Of a stretch of 64,000 bases of DNA, positions 19,270-29,240 are shown in pieces. A program made the position numbers and the translations under genes. The stretch is taken from positions 93,955-157,954 of the forward strand of contig CACWXY010000005.1 of NCBI GenBank assembly GCA_902764915.1, in the 5' to 3' direction. Under the pieces are notes generated by a model. It made no database searches. It was given only the letters and a program-made list of their open reading frames with translations, and had not been told where the DNA came from. This stretch comes from an uncultured Eubacteriales bacterium. GTDB taxonomy: Bacteria > Bacillota > Clostridia > Christensenellales > Aristaeellaceae. The number at the start of each line of letters is the position of its first letter. Position 1 is the first letter of the stretch.

Positions 19270-19311
19270 AAGAGCCATCCGTTCCGAAAGCTTTTGGAAC
19301 GGATGGCTCTT
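19270..19311. terminator. Bidirectional intrinsic terminator
   Basis: A perfect 16-bp stem (19270-19285 with 19296-19311) and 10-base loop. The minus-strand side is followed by a T-rich stretch, so it best fits the end of the ABC exporter operon. It also lies downstream of the convergent secreted-protein gene. Confidence 0.85.
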
Positions 19312-19327
19312 CTGTGCTTACCGGAAA

Positions 19328-19519
19328 TCAGCGCTTCTGTGCATCACTCGCATGAAGAAGCTGATGCCTGCCGTCCGGAACCAGCATGACAGGCTGTTCT
19401 CCGTCTATCATTGCACGCATATTACGTCTTGCAATCGTTGCATCCAGCAGAAGAATCGGTGATGTAAGCGCAGCCTTTTCCTCTGCCGTCCAATGATGTG
19501 ATGCCATGGGAGCCGCCAT
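19328..19519 (-). CDS. Small protein of unknown function at the end of the ABC exporter operon
   Basis: A 63-residue open frame beginning 11 bases after the exporter gene stops and ending 16 bases before the terminator hairpin. The product includes TAEEKAALTSPILLLDATIA and is soluble and mildly basic. The ribosome binding site is weak (AGGG). Position between gene and terminator is the main support. It may be a genuine small operon member or an untranslated tail. Confidence 0.45.
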   Translation of the reverse strand: MAAPMASHHWTAEEKAALTSPILLLDATIARRNMRAMIDGEQPVMLVPDGRHQLLHASDAQKR

Positions 19520-19530
19520 GCAGGCCCTGT

Positions 19531-21354
19531 TCAGGCAGCCTGTTCAAACTGGCTGTTGTACAGTTCAGCATAGAATCCGCCCCTGGCCAGCAGTTCCTCG
19601 TGGCTTCCCTGCTCCACAATGTCACCGTCCCGCAGTACCAGGATGATATCTGCATTGCGGATCGTGGACAGCCGGTGGGCAATGACAAAACTGGTGCGGT
19701 GTTCGGTGAGCTGATCCATGGCCCGCTGGGTGATCAGTTCCGTGCGTGTATCCACGGAAGAAGTTGCCTCATCCAGAATCAGCATGGGACTGTTCTGGAT
19801 CATGGCTCTGGCAATCGTCATCAGCTGCTTCTGTCCCGCAGAAATCGCGGTATTGTCTGACAGAACGGTATCGTAGCCATCCGGCAGCGCTTTAATGAAG
19901 GCATGAATGCCGCAGGCTTTGCAGGCGGCCTTCATGCGCTCCTCCGTCACATTCTTGGTATTGTACAGAAGGTTTTCCCGCACGGTACCCTCAAACAGCC
20001 ACGTGTCCTGCAGCACCATGCCAAACAGATCATGCACTTCACTGCACTTCATGTCCCGGATATTGACTCCGTCGATCAGGATATCACCGCCTGTGGTCTC
20101 ATAAAAGCGCATCAGCAGATTCACCAGCGTCGTCTTTCCGGCACCTGTAGGTCCGACAATCGCCACTTTCTGACCGGGCAGTACATGGGCCGAGAAATCC
20201 TTGATAACCATCTCCTCCGGCTTGTCCGGATACGCGAACTTCACATGGCGGAACTCCACTTCACCCCTGACACTGCTGATCTGCGCGGCCTTTTCCGATT
20301 CATCAGCCATTTCCTGTTCATTCAGGAACGTAAATACCCGCTCTCCGGCTGCAGCCGCTGACTGCATATTGGTCATGGCCTGCCCGATCTGCTGCACAGG
20401 GCTCTGAAACTGGCGCACATAGATCATGAAGGCTGTGATCACGCCGAAGGTAATACTGCCGTTCATGGCCAGCACTGCACCGACAACGCATACCGCCACA
20501 TAGCCGAAATTGCCGATAAAGCCCATCAGGGGCTGCATCAGCCCGCCCAGGAACTGGCTTTTGAAGTTGGCTTCCCTGACTGCGCCGTTGAGCCGGTCAA
20601 ACTCTGTCTTTACCTGCTGATCCGCATTGGAAATGCGGATTATGTCATGCCCGGTGTACATTTCCTCAATGTATCCGTTCAGATCGCCCAGCGTCTGCTG
20701 CCTGGCCACGAAGTACTTCTGGCTCCTGCCGATAATAACCATCATAAGCGCCATGGCCATCAGCGTAGACACAACCGAGGTTCCCGCCATAATCCAGTTG
20801 GTGGCAATCATCATGATCAGGCAGCCCACAAACTGTGCCACAGAAGAAACAATGGTTGCCAGGGAATTGGACAGGGACATGCTGATCGTATCCACGTCAT
20901 TCGTCACGCGTGACAGCACGTCGCCATGCTCATGGAAATTGAAATAGCTCAGCGGCAGCCGATTGATCTGTTCCACAATATCCCTGCGCATCCGCTTGGA
21001 CAGGCGCTGATTAAACCCTGCCATCAGATAATGCTGCAGAAAAGTCAGCAGCGCACTTGCCGCATAGATAGCCGCCAGTACAATGCCCACCCGGGCGATC
21101 CCTTCCATGTCGATCCGTGTCATCAGTCCCTCAGTAATCAGGTCCGTAATCCGGCTGATCTGTTTGGGGCCAATGATTGTCAGCACGGCTCCGCCGGCGG
21201 CAAAAACCAGAGAAATGATGATAACTGTCATATCTTTTTGGCAGTAATGCAGTAAGTCTTTCATCGCTTTCTTCAGGTCATGCGGTTTCTCCGCCACTCT
21301 GCCTGGACCGCCATGCGGTCCGCGGCGTATCGCTCTGTTTCGGTTTCCCTGCAT
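19531..21354 (-). CDS. ABC exporter half-transporter, canonical ATPase subunit
   Basis: A multidrug-type exporter subunit of 607 residues: a six-helix membrane domain (about residues 45-330) then an ATPase with Walker A GPTGAGKTTL, signature ISAGQKQ (the usual LSGGQ is altered) and Walker B MLILDEATSSVD with the catalytic Glu. The ATG at 21354 shares a base with the stop of the partner gene (TAATG), and GGAGG precedes it. In heterodimeric exporters of the BmrCD/TM287-288 kind, one ATP site is degenerate. Here the altered signature of this subunit would face the altered Walker B of the partner, the expected pattern. The substrate is unknown. Confidence 0.92.
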   Translation of the reverse strand: MQGNRNRAIRRGPHGGPGRVAEKPHDLKKAMKDLLHYCQKDMTVIIISLVFAAGGAVLTIIGPKQISRITDLITEGLMTRIDMEGIARVGIVLAAIYAASALLTFLQHYLMAGFNQRLSKRMRRDIVEQINRLPLSYFNFHEHGDVLSRVTNDVDTISMSLSNSLATIVSSVAQFVGCLIMMIATNWIMAGTSVVSTLMAMALMMVIIGRSQKYFVARQQTLGDLNGYIEEMYTGHDIIRISNADQQVKTEFDRLNGAVREANFKSQFLGGLMQPLMGFIGNFGYVAVCVVGAVLAMNGSITFGVITAFMIYVRQFQSPVQQIGQAMTNMQSAAAAGERVFTFLNEQEMADESEKAAQISSVRGEVEFRHVKFAYPDKPEEMVIKDFSAHVLPGQKVAIVGPTGAGKTTLVNLLMRFYETTGGDILIDGVNIRDMKCSEVHDLFGMVLQDTWLFEGTVRENLLYNTKNVTEERMKAACKACGIHAFIKALPDGYDTVLSDNTAISAGQKQLMTIARAMIQNSPMLILDEATSSVDTRTELITQRAMDQLTEHRTSFVIAHRLSTIRNADIILVLRDGDIVEQGSHEELLARGGFYAELYNSQFEQAA

Positions 21355-23126
21355 TATACTCCCTCCAGTTCCGCCTGAGAGAACTGCGATGCCGCAATCT
21401 CCCTGTATACACCGCAGTGCTCCAGCAGTTCCTCATGCGTGCCGATGCCTACAACCCGGCCTTCATCCAGCACTACGATACGGTCAGCATGCTTGATGGT
21501 ACCGATGCGCTGTGCCACAATCAGGCAGGTAGTGCCTTTCATATCCGTGGCCAGCCGCCTGCGCAGAGCGGCATCAGTCTGGTAATCCAGTGCAGAGAAG
21601 GAATCGTCAAAGATCAGTATCTCCGGTTTCCTGGCGATTGCGCGTGCGATCGCCAGGCGCTGCTTCTGCCCGCCTGACAGATTGGTGCCCCCCTGGGCAA
21701 TCGTGGCGCCGCTTTTTCCCGGAAGATTCTCCACAAAGCCCTTGGCCTGTGCAATATCCAGTGCCGTGCTCCAGTCCTCTTTCGCAATGGGATGGGATGC
21801 ATCCCCAAAAGTCAGATTCTCTTCCACTGTACCGGAAAACAGCACCGCCTTCTGTGAGATAAACCCGACCTTGCTGTACAGCTGCGCAAAGGTGTAATCC
21901 CGAATATCCTTTCCATCCAGCATAATCTCGCCCTCAGTCGCGTCAAACAGCCGGGCCGCCAGAGACACCAGCGTGCTCTTTCCGCTGCCGGTCGCACCGA
22001 TAAAGGCAACCGTCTCCCCGGGATGCGCTTCAAAGGAAATATCCTGCAGACAGTCCTCTGCCGCATCCGCATAGCGGAAGGTCACATGCTGGAAGGAGAG
22101 GCTCCCCTTTTCCGTGCCCTGCACACCGCCGCCCTCCGCAACCCGGGGACCGGTGGAAAGCACTTCCTCGATACGTGCTGCCGATACCTGGGCTCTGGGC
22201 AGCATCATGAAAATCATGATCATCATCATAAAGGACATGATGACATACATGGCGTAGGACGAAAAAACCACGACTTCACTGAACATCTCCACCCTCTGGA
22301 GAATCGCGGCAGGGCCCGTGATAGAAATTCCATTGACCAGAGATGCACCCAGCCAGTAGATTGCCAGGGACAGTCCGCTCATAACCATGGAAATCACAGG
22401 CATCAGAACCGCCAGATGACGGGATGTATACAGCTGGGTCGCCATCAGGTTCTGGTTGACGGTCTCGAATTTCTCCTTCTGGTACGCTTCCGCATTGAAC
22501 GCACGCACGATCCGAAGCCCTGTCAGGTTCTCCCGGGTCACCCGGTTCACATCGTCAATCTGCTGCTGCACAATGCGGAACTTGGGCAGTACCAGACGCA
22601 TCAGCGTCAGAATCACCAGCATAATAATGACAGCAGCTGCCGCGGTTACCAGGGAAAGCTGCCAGTTTTTTCCCACGATTTTCAGTACAGCCCATACGGC
22701 CATGATCGGTGCCTTGATCATCACCTGCAGCCCCATCGCCACCAGCATCTGAATCTGTGTAATATCATTGGTCGTGCGCGTTATCAGGCTCGCGGTAGAG
22801 AAACGTTTGATCTCCTCTGCGCCGAAATCCGTCACCTGATGGAATACCTTTTCCCGTATGGTGAAACTGAAATTCGATGCCAGGCGGGCGGCGAAAAAGC
22901 CCACAATCACGGACAGTGCTGCACTGCCAAGGGCACACAGCAGCATCTTGCCGCCAGCAATCCAGATATCCCCCATGGCGCTGCCTGGCGTCACAATCAG
23001 ACGGGTGATGTCGCTCATATAGTCCGGCATGGTCAGATCCACCCACACCTGGCCCGCCACCAGCAGCAGGCACAGAAGCGCATACCCCCGGTCGCGTTTG
23101 CGCATGAATCGAAAAATCTTCCACAT
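21354..23126 (-). CDS. ABC exporter half-transporter, degenerate ATPase subunit
   Basis: The partner subunit, 590 residues. The membrane domain covers roughly residues 15-310. The ATPase has Walker A GATGSGKSTL, an intact LSGGQKQR signature and Walker B ILIFDDSFSALD, in which Asp replaces the catalytic Glu. That substitution is the mark of the degenerate site of heterodimeric exporters. It starts four bases after the MarR regulator stops, with AAGGAG inside the end of that gene. The order regulator, degenerate subunit, canonical subunit is common in Firmicutes drug-efflux operons. Confidence 0.92.
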   Translation of the reverse strand: MWKIFRFMRKRDRGYALLCLLLVAGQVWVDLTMPDYMSDITRLIVTPGSAMGDIWIAGGKMLLCALGSAALSVIVGFFAARLASNFSFTIREKVFHQVTDFGAEEIKRFSTASLITRTTNDITQIQMLVAMGLQVMIKAPIMAVWAVLKIVGKNWQLSLVTAAAAVIIMLVILTLMRLVLPKFRIVQQQIDDVNRVTRENLTGLRIVRAFNAEAYQKEKFETVNQNLMATQLYTSRHLAVLMPVISMVMSGLSLAIYWLGASLVNGISITGPAAILQRVEMFSEVVVFSSYAMYVIMSFMMMIMIFMMLPRAQVSAARIEEVLSTGPRVAEGGGVQGTEKGSLSFQHVTFRYADAAEDCLQDISFEAHPGETVAFIGATGSGKSTLVSLAARLFDATEGEIMLDGKDIRDYTFAQLYSKVGFISQKAVLFSGTVEENLTFGDASHPIAKEDWSTALDIAQAKGFVENLPGKSGATIAQGGTNLSGGQKQRLAIARAIARKPEILIFDDSFSALDYQTDAALRRRLATDMKGTTCLIVAQRIGTIKHADRIVVLDEGRVVGIGTHEELLEHCGVYREIAASQFSQAELEGV

Positions 23127-23129
23127 GGT

Positions 23130-23591
23130 TTACTCTGTCTCCTTGCAATGATTCCGAAGATAATCCTCCGCAATATCCAGCATCTTCTGATAGATGCGAA
23201 TCAGATCCTCCGTATCTTCCCTTCCCAGCCGCTTCAGAAGCCCCACCGTCATGTTCAGTGCTTCCTGCTGCTTTTCCTCAATCAGCTGATTGCCCGCATC
23301 AGACAGAGATACCATAATCCCCCGCCGGTCTGATGGGTTCATCACCCGAATGACATACCCCTTTTTCTCCAGTGAGTTCAGAAGGTTGGCCACACCGCCC
23401 GTGCCGATATCCATGCATCGGCCTACTTCGCCTGCAGACATGGGTTCCTGCTTCGCGCGCAGGCAATGCATTACACCCGCTTCACCCATGGACAGATTTC
23501 TGGCATTCCTGTGCACTGGCTTTTTCTGGGACTTGGTCATCAGGTTCAGAAGTTTCTCAGCGGATTCACGGAAATAAATCTCATCTTCCAA
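23130..23591 (-). CDS. MarR-family transcriptional regulator
   Basis: A winged helix-turn-helix repressor of about 153 residues. The recognition region reads SAGEVGRCMDIGTGGVANLL and the wing contains VMNPSDRRGIMVSLSDAG, the conserved MarR DRR motif. I favour a TTG start at 23591, eight bases from GAGG. A GTG at 23600 is possible but sits on the ribosome binding site. It heads the exporter operon and probably represses it. A CTCAC/GTGAG inverted repeat at 23596-23608 overlaps the ribosome binding site and could be its operator. Confidence 0.88.
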   Translation of the reverse strand: MEDEIYFRESAEKLLNLMTKSQKKPVHRNARNLSMGEAGVMHCLRAKQEPMSAGEVGRCMDIGTGGVANLLNSLEKKGYVIRVMNPSDRRGIMVSLSDAGNQLIEEKQQEALNMTVGLLKRLGREDTEDLIRIYQKMLDIAEDYLRNHCKETE

Positions 23592-24309
23592 GTATCTCAC
23601 CTCGTGAGCAATTATAGAGAATGTCCTGTAGCTGTCAATACATAAATGCCCGATCCTTCTGTTTTTCAGTTCGGTTTCTCTGTCTCCTTGCAGAGAACCG
23701 GCCCTGGCACTGGCATTGCATTATCTGATTCCCATGAATGAGTATCCAAATCCCTGTATCGTCTTACATGCAATGCCTTACCATGCTTTTCAGATTTCAC
23801 ACCGGATCGTTCCCATCTGCCAGCCTCAATGCATCTCCACGTTTTTCCCCGGGCAAGGATGATAGTCTGCGCTATTGTATCTGTCATGTCTGCACATGTT
23901 CAGAGTGACGATCTCCACCCTTTTATCCCTGTTTCCGGTCTGTACAGCATGAGCCCTGCGCATCCCTCTCTGTACATGTCTATGAGCTGCTGTGCTTTCC
24001 GCCAGGCGCATAAAGGCTGTTTACTCGCATTTTCCGCGCTGTGGCCGGGTGATTTTCTTCCGTTTTCGTGGACTGCGACAGGTTTACACGGAAATGACAA
24101 TGTGGTAGCCTGCTACAGGCGTTACCTCCGCATCCGCCTATCCGCATGGCGGCTGCAGGAACGGCCGCAAGGCTGGTTATCCGCACTGACAGAGGCTGCA
24201 GTCAGTCCCCCGCAGCCGCAGAAGGCTTCCTTAAGCCAGGGCACACACCTGTTCAGACAATTCTGCCCGCGCAAAGTACAGAAGAACCAAAAAGGAGTAC
24301 GAGAAGAAA
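23592..24309. other. Divergent intergenic region
   Basis: About 720 bases between the MarR operon and the L,D-transpeptidase gene. Apart from the MarR promoter I see no gene; the open frames lack ribosome binding sites. Confidence 0.5.
23611..23638 (-). promoter_or_regulatory. Promoter of the MarR/ABC exporter operon
   Basis: On the minus strand a consensus TTGACA (23633-23638), 16 bases, then a consensus TATAAT (23611-23616), roughly 20 bases from the start codon. The very short leader and the inverted repeat at 23596-23608 fit autoregulation. Confidence 0.75.
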
Positions 24310-25488
24310 ATGAAACGAATCTGCATGGCAATGATTATCTGTATGCTGATTTCCTTGACCGCCTGTGGCGCGACCACCGCACGCTCCGAAGGACAGATTG
24401 ACACTTCCTCCTGGGAAACATGTGATCTTCCCGCGCTGGGCATCACCATGAAGGTTCCCGCCGATATGACGGAAATTGATGCGGATGAAGCGGAAATCGC
24501 ATTCATGGCCAAAAACAAAGATGTCATTGTAGGCATCATACACGAGCAGTCATATGATGCGTGTGCGACTGTGCAGGAACTGGCGGAGACACTGGCTGCG
24601 TCCTCCGGAGAACAGACGGAAACAGTTATGTGCGGCTCCGTTTCCATGGCGCATATGCTGTCAGATGACACTACGGAATACTTTGTGTTTTCAGGGCTCG
24701 ATCACAAGGGGTATTTGATGATGATTTTACGCAATGAAGACGATGGTACGCCCTCGGAGAACGCGGCTGCCGTCATCAAGGCTATTGTCGAAACCATAAA
24801 TGGACTGGCAGCGGAAACAGAAGAGCATGCTGCACTGCAGACGCCGCGGGAAATCATAGGCCTGGAAGCGGACGCTTCCCCTGACTGGGTCGTCGCCCTT
24901 GCAGATAAGCAGGAAGCCACGCAGCTTTTCGTGGTGGCCGCCTATGAAAATACGACAGCCTGGATTTCTCTGCATGAAAAGAATGCCAGCGGCGAATGGA
25001 AAATGATTATGTCTACACCGGGCTTCATCGGCAAGAATGGACTTGGCAAAACAAAGGAAGGCGACGCAATGTCCCCGGTTGGTACATTCTCCTTCAACCG
25101 TGCCTTTGGCATTGCTGCTGACCCCGGCTGCGCCATTCCCTATGTACAGGTGGACGAAAACACCTACTGGTCCGGCGATGTGCGGGATGGCATGCACTAC
25201 AACGAACTGGTAAGTCTCACGGATTATCCTGACCTGAACCTGGAAGACAGCGAGCATATTGTGGATTACGCCTACCAATACCAGTACTGCCTGAATATCA
25301 GCTACAACGCGGAAGGCACGCCTGGACTGGGTTCTGCCATTTTTCTGCATTGTCTGGGAGATCGCAAGCCTTATACCGGCGGCTGCGTAGCCATCCCCAT
25401 GGAACAGATGTACTTTGTGATGCAGCATGTATCTCCCGACTGCACTGTAATCATTGACACGCTGGAAAACCTGGGAGGCAGCTTCTGA
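24310..25488 (+). CDS. L,D-transpeptidase (YkuD) lipoprotein
   Basis: A 392-residue surface lipoprotein. The signal peptide ends in the lipobox LTACG. Residues 30-190 are a domain of unknown fold. The C-terminal part is a YkuD catalytic domain with HCLGDRKPYTGGCVAIP, giving the His and the nucleophile Cys, preceded by FIGKNGLGKTKEGDAMSPVG, which matches the family's GKxGxGKxxEGDxxTPxG start. Such enzymes form or remodel peptidoglycan crosslinks or anchor proteins. AAAGGAG precedes the ATG. It is monocistronic and followed by a terminator. Confidence 0.9.
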   Translation: MKRICMAMIICMLISLTACGATTARSEGQIDTSSWETCDLPALGITMKVPADMTEIDADEAEIAFMAKNKDVIVGIIHEQSYDACATVQELAETLAASSGEQTETVMCGSVSMAHMLSDDTTEYFVFSGLDHKGYLMMILRNEDDGTPSENAAAVIKAIVETINGLAAETEEHAALQTPREIIGLEADASPDWVVALADKQEATQLFVVAAYENTTAWISLHEKNASGEWKMIMSTPGFIGKNGLGKTKEGDAMSPVGTFSFNRAFGIAADPGCAIPYVQVDENTYWSGDVRDGMHYNELVSLTDYPDLNLEDSEHIVDYAYQYQYCLNISYNAEGTPGLGSAIFLHCLGDRKPYTGGCVAIPMEQMYFVMQHVSPDCTVIIDTLENLGGSF

Positions 25489-25532
25489 TCGCAGAAACCA
25501 GCCATGCTTTTTTCCATCTTTGAAAGAACAGG

Positions 25533-25587
25533 AAGCGCCTGCGCTTGCTCCCCGAACATGTAAGGAGCCTGCACAGGCGCTTTCTTC
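25533..25587 (+). terminator. Intrinsic terminator of the L,D-transpeptidase gene
   Basis: A 9-bp GC-rich stem (25533-25541 with 25574-25582) closing a long loop, followed by TTTCTT. Confidence 0.65.
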
Positions 25588-25772
25588 GATAAAAGGATCC
25601 GCGGTCCGGAAAAAGAAAGGCGCATGTATCGTCCGCGGGGGATGAAATATCGGGAGCGGAGAACTGTCAGATGTTTGCCCGGACAGGGCAAGAGCGCTTT
25701 TGGTTCACCCTGAAGGAGACGGGCTCCAAAGCAGGAGGCATATAGCGCGCTCGCAACAGTGCTCACGGAAAA

Positions 25773-25814
25773 GCCTGAGGCCTGCCCTGCTTGTCAGCAG
25801 GACCGGCCTCAGGC
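25773..25814 (-). terminator. Intrinsic terminator of fumC
   Basis: A perfect 10-bp stem (25773-25782 with 25805-25814) with further pairing in the loop, then CTTTTCC on the minus strand, about 95 bases past the fumC stop. Confidence 0.7.
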
Positions 25815-25907
25815 AAGATAGCTTTATCGTGCCGGCTGACCGGCAGTCAGTGTCAGGAAAGAGTGCCTTTCCTGCACTGCATCCCGGCCGCGCTGCAGAA
25901 ATGCGCA

Positions 25908-27284
<1,377 letters not shown>

Positions 27285-27577
27285 CTGCTGTATTCTCTCC
27301 TTTCATGACCAGTCGTGCCTGCAGGCATTCCTGAAGCTGACAAAGCCAGCGTTCCGCCGGGAACCAGCGGCTGCTTTTTCCATCTCGTCGTACGATACCT
27401 GCTTGGGAACGGCTTTCTTCCTCGCTTTTCTGTCCGATCTGTACAGCGCATCGTCGAGGAACACTGTACGCATGATGCCCAGGGGAAGAGTGTTTTCAGC
27501 GTGCATTGTCAGAAATGCGCAGTCCGGATGCTGGCAGGCAGCGAATGCCGGAAACTTCCCTTCACAGCGTCGAATGA
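27285..27577. other. Gap between fumC and the esterase gene
   Basis: About 300 bases. A 67-codon open frame on the minus strand (27303-27506) has reasonable codon composition but no ribosome binding site. Nothing else was recognised. Confidence 0.4.
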
Positions 27578-27589
27578 CGCTTCCATGTG

Positions 27590-28339
27590 CTACAGATGCC
27601 TGCGGATAAACGCAAGCAGTGCAGGCAGGTTCTGCATGGCCTGCGGAATGGGCGTATGTCCGGCGCCTTCGATCGTATGCAGCACATGCGGAATGCCGTG
27701 CTCCTCCAGTTTCTTCTGCAGTGGTATTTCCCGTTCATAGGGAACCAAAGCATCGTCCGTCCCGTGGATCGAGTAGACAGGCGGGAATCCGCTCACATCC
27801 GGTATGGTTTCCGGAGCACCCCAGAGATTGACAAACAGCGCAAACGTGTCCGGCGAATCGCACAGTGCGTGAAACCCGCCGATTCCGCCGGCGCTTCCGC
27901 CCATCAGTATCATTTGATTGGCATCCAGGTGATACTGCTGCGCATGTTCTTTCAGGAACTTGGCTGCCTTCAGGATTCCCTCCGCCGCAAAGCCGCTCTG
28001 GGCATACTCATCCCCAAAGGCCATTCTGTCCTCCTCATTGTGGAACAGCGGATAATCCGGGGATGCCACGGTAAAGCCTGCGGGGATCAGTTTCTGCGCA
28101 AAATGGCTGATATACGCCTGTCGCCGGTCACAGGGTTCCTGAAAAGCGCCGCCATGCGCAAACAGAATCACTGGCCGCAGCGTTCCGTCCGCTTCCAGCG
28201 GTGACAGAATATCCATCCAGTACTCACGCTGCACTCCATACGGATCCTGCATCTTCGCAAACACAGCTTCCTCCCGCTTCATTCCGCTGTAGTCCGCGGG
28301 AAAGCGCCGAAACTTTGCTTCCGGGTTGTTCGATTCCAT
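27590..28339 (-). CDS. Alpha/beta-hydrolase esterase
   Basis: A cytoplasmic esterase of 249 residues, probably acting on acylated sugars or similar esters (inference). The oxyanion-hole motif ILFAHGGAF, the nucleophile elbow GGSAGG, the acid in HGTDDALVPY and the histidine in GAGHTPI form a complete catalytic triad. It is close to the acetyl-esterase/BD-FAE group. I favour the ATG at 28339, nine bases from GGAGG, over the ATG at 28345, which is too close. It ends the operon that starts with whiA and neighbours, 22 bases after the histidine kinase gene. Confidence 0.85.
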   Translation of the reverse strand: MESNNPEAKFRRFPADYSGMKREEAVFAKMQDPYGVQREYWMDILSPLEADGTLRPVILFAHGGAFQEPCDRRQAYISHFAQKLIPAGFTVASPDYPLFHNEEDRMAFGDEYAQSGFAAEGILKAAKFLKEHAQQYHLDANQMILMGGSAGGIGGFHALCDSPDTFALFVNLWGAPETIPDVSGFPPVYSIHGTDDALVPYEREIPLQKKLEEHGIPHVLHTIEGAGHTPIPQAMQNLPALLAFIRRHL

Positions 28340-28361
28340 AATCATCTTCCTCCCTGCACAT

Positions 28362-29240
28362 TCATGCCGTCTTTTCCTTCAAAATCTCCCGGGGCACAAA
28401 ACCGGAAAATACGGTTTCTTCCGCGGTACTTTCCACACAGATATCACCCCCGTGCTCCTGCAGGGTCTTGCGCACAATATACAGGCCCATGCCGTGACCT
28501 TTCGCCTTTCCGGTAACCCCGGCCTGAAAGATGGCTTCCCGGCTTTTGGCAGGAATCATGGGACCGTTATTGGATACGGAAAACCGGTAACTGTGCAGAT
28601 CTTCCAGAAGTGACACGCAGAGTTTCTTGTCTGCGACATCCTCCACTGCGTCCATGGCGTTATCAATCAGGTTTGACAATACCTTGCACATTTCCCATCC
28701 CTGCATGGGAAGGCTTTCCCAGGTTGAGCGAATATCCAGCCGCATCTGAATCCCGCTCTTTTCACAGGCTGCCAGCTTCACCTGCAGAAGCGCATTGACG
28801 GCTGCATTGCGGGTCTTCATTACCCGGCTGACGCGCGCAATCTCGCCATACACTTTTTCAATGTAGGCATTGGCCTCCTCATACTCCTGCATCTCCATCA
28901 GACTGTACACCACCTGGAGATGATTCAGAAAATCATGTCTCTGCGCCCGCAGTGTATTATTGAAGTTTTCCATGTCCTCCATGGTCTGTGTCATGGCGTC
29001 TGCCTTATCCATCAGTTTCCGTGCGGCCAGCGCATCGCGGATATCCGCAATCGCACCGCTGCCCACCACAAGCGCCGCTGCCGCCGCCAGAATACGCCCG
29101 GGTGTCGTGCCCATGCCTTCCTGATGCGACAGGAACAGATACAGAAGAAGGAGGCTCATCAGAAGTGCCTGTATGGCGTTGATGATTACCGAAAACATGG
29201 CTGTTTTCCGGACATTGATGTTCAGACTCGGTTTCTTCAC
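28362..29240 (-). CDS. Orphan sensor histidine kinase, Spo0B/AgrC-like
   Basis: A 292-residue membrane kinase. Two transmembrane helices cover residues 12-35 and 45-65. A coiled-coil segment leads to RHDFLNHLQVVYSLM, a phospho-acceptor histidine motif of the Spo0B/DcuS/AgrC type. A HATPase domain follows (NLIDNAMDAVED, then GHGMGLYIVRKTLQEHGG). The GTG start at 29240 overlaps the rarA stop as GTGA. No response regulator gene is adjacent, so its partner is elsewhere. Confidence 0.87.
   Translation of the reverse strand: MKKPSLNINVRKTAMFSVIINAIQALLMSLLLLYLFLSHQEGMGTTPGRILAAAAALVVGSGAIADIRDALAARKLMDKADAMTQTMEDMENFNNTLRAQRHDFLNHLQVVYSLMEMQEYEEANAYIEKVYGEIARVSRVMKTRNAAVNALLQVKLAACEKSGIQMRLDIRSTWESLPMQGWEMCKVLSNLIDNAMDAVEDVADKKLCVSLLEDLHSYRFSVSNNGPMIPAKSREAIFQAGVTGKAKGHGMGLYIVRKTLQEHGGDICVESTAEETVFSGFVPREILKEKTA

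Larger units (their letters stand above)
25489..25907. other. Intergenic region with two terminators
   Basis: About 420 bases between the convergent L,D-transpeptidase and fumC genes, with one terminator for each. No gene is supported. Confidence 0.55.

Noticed and set aside
27303..27506. 67-codon minus-strand frame upstream of fumC
   Set aside because: Composition is acceptable, but no ribosome binding site precedes either possible ATG and no family is recognisable.
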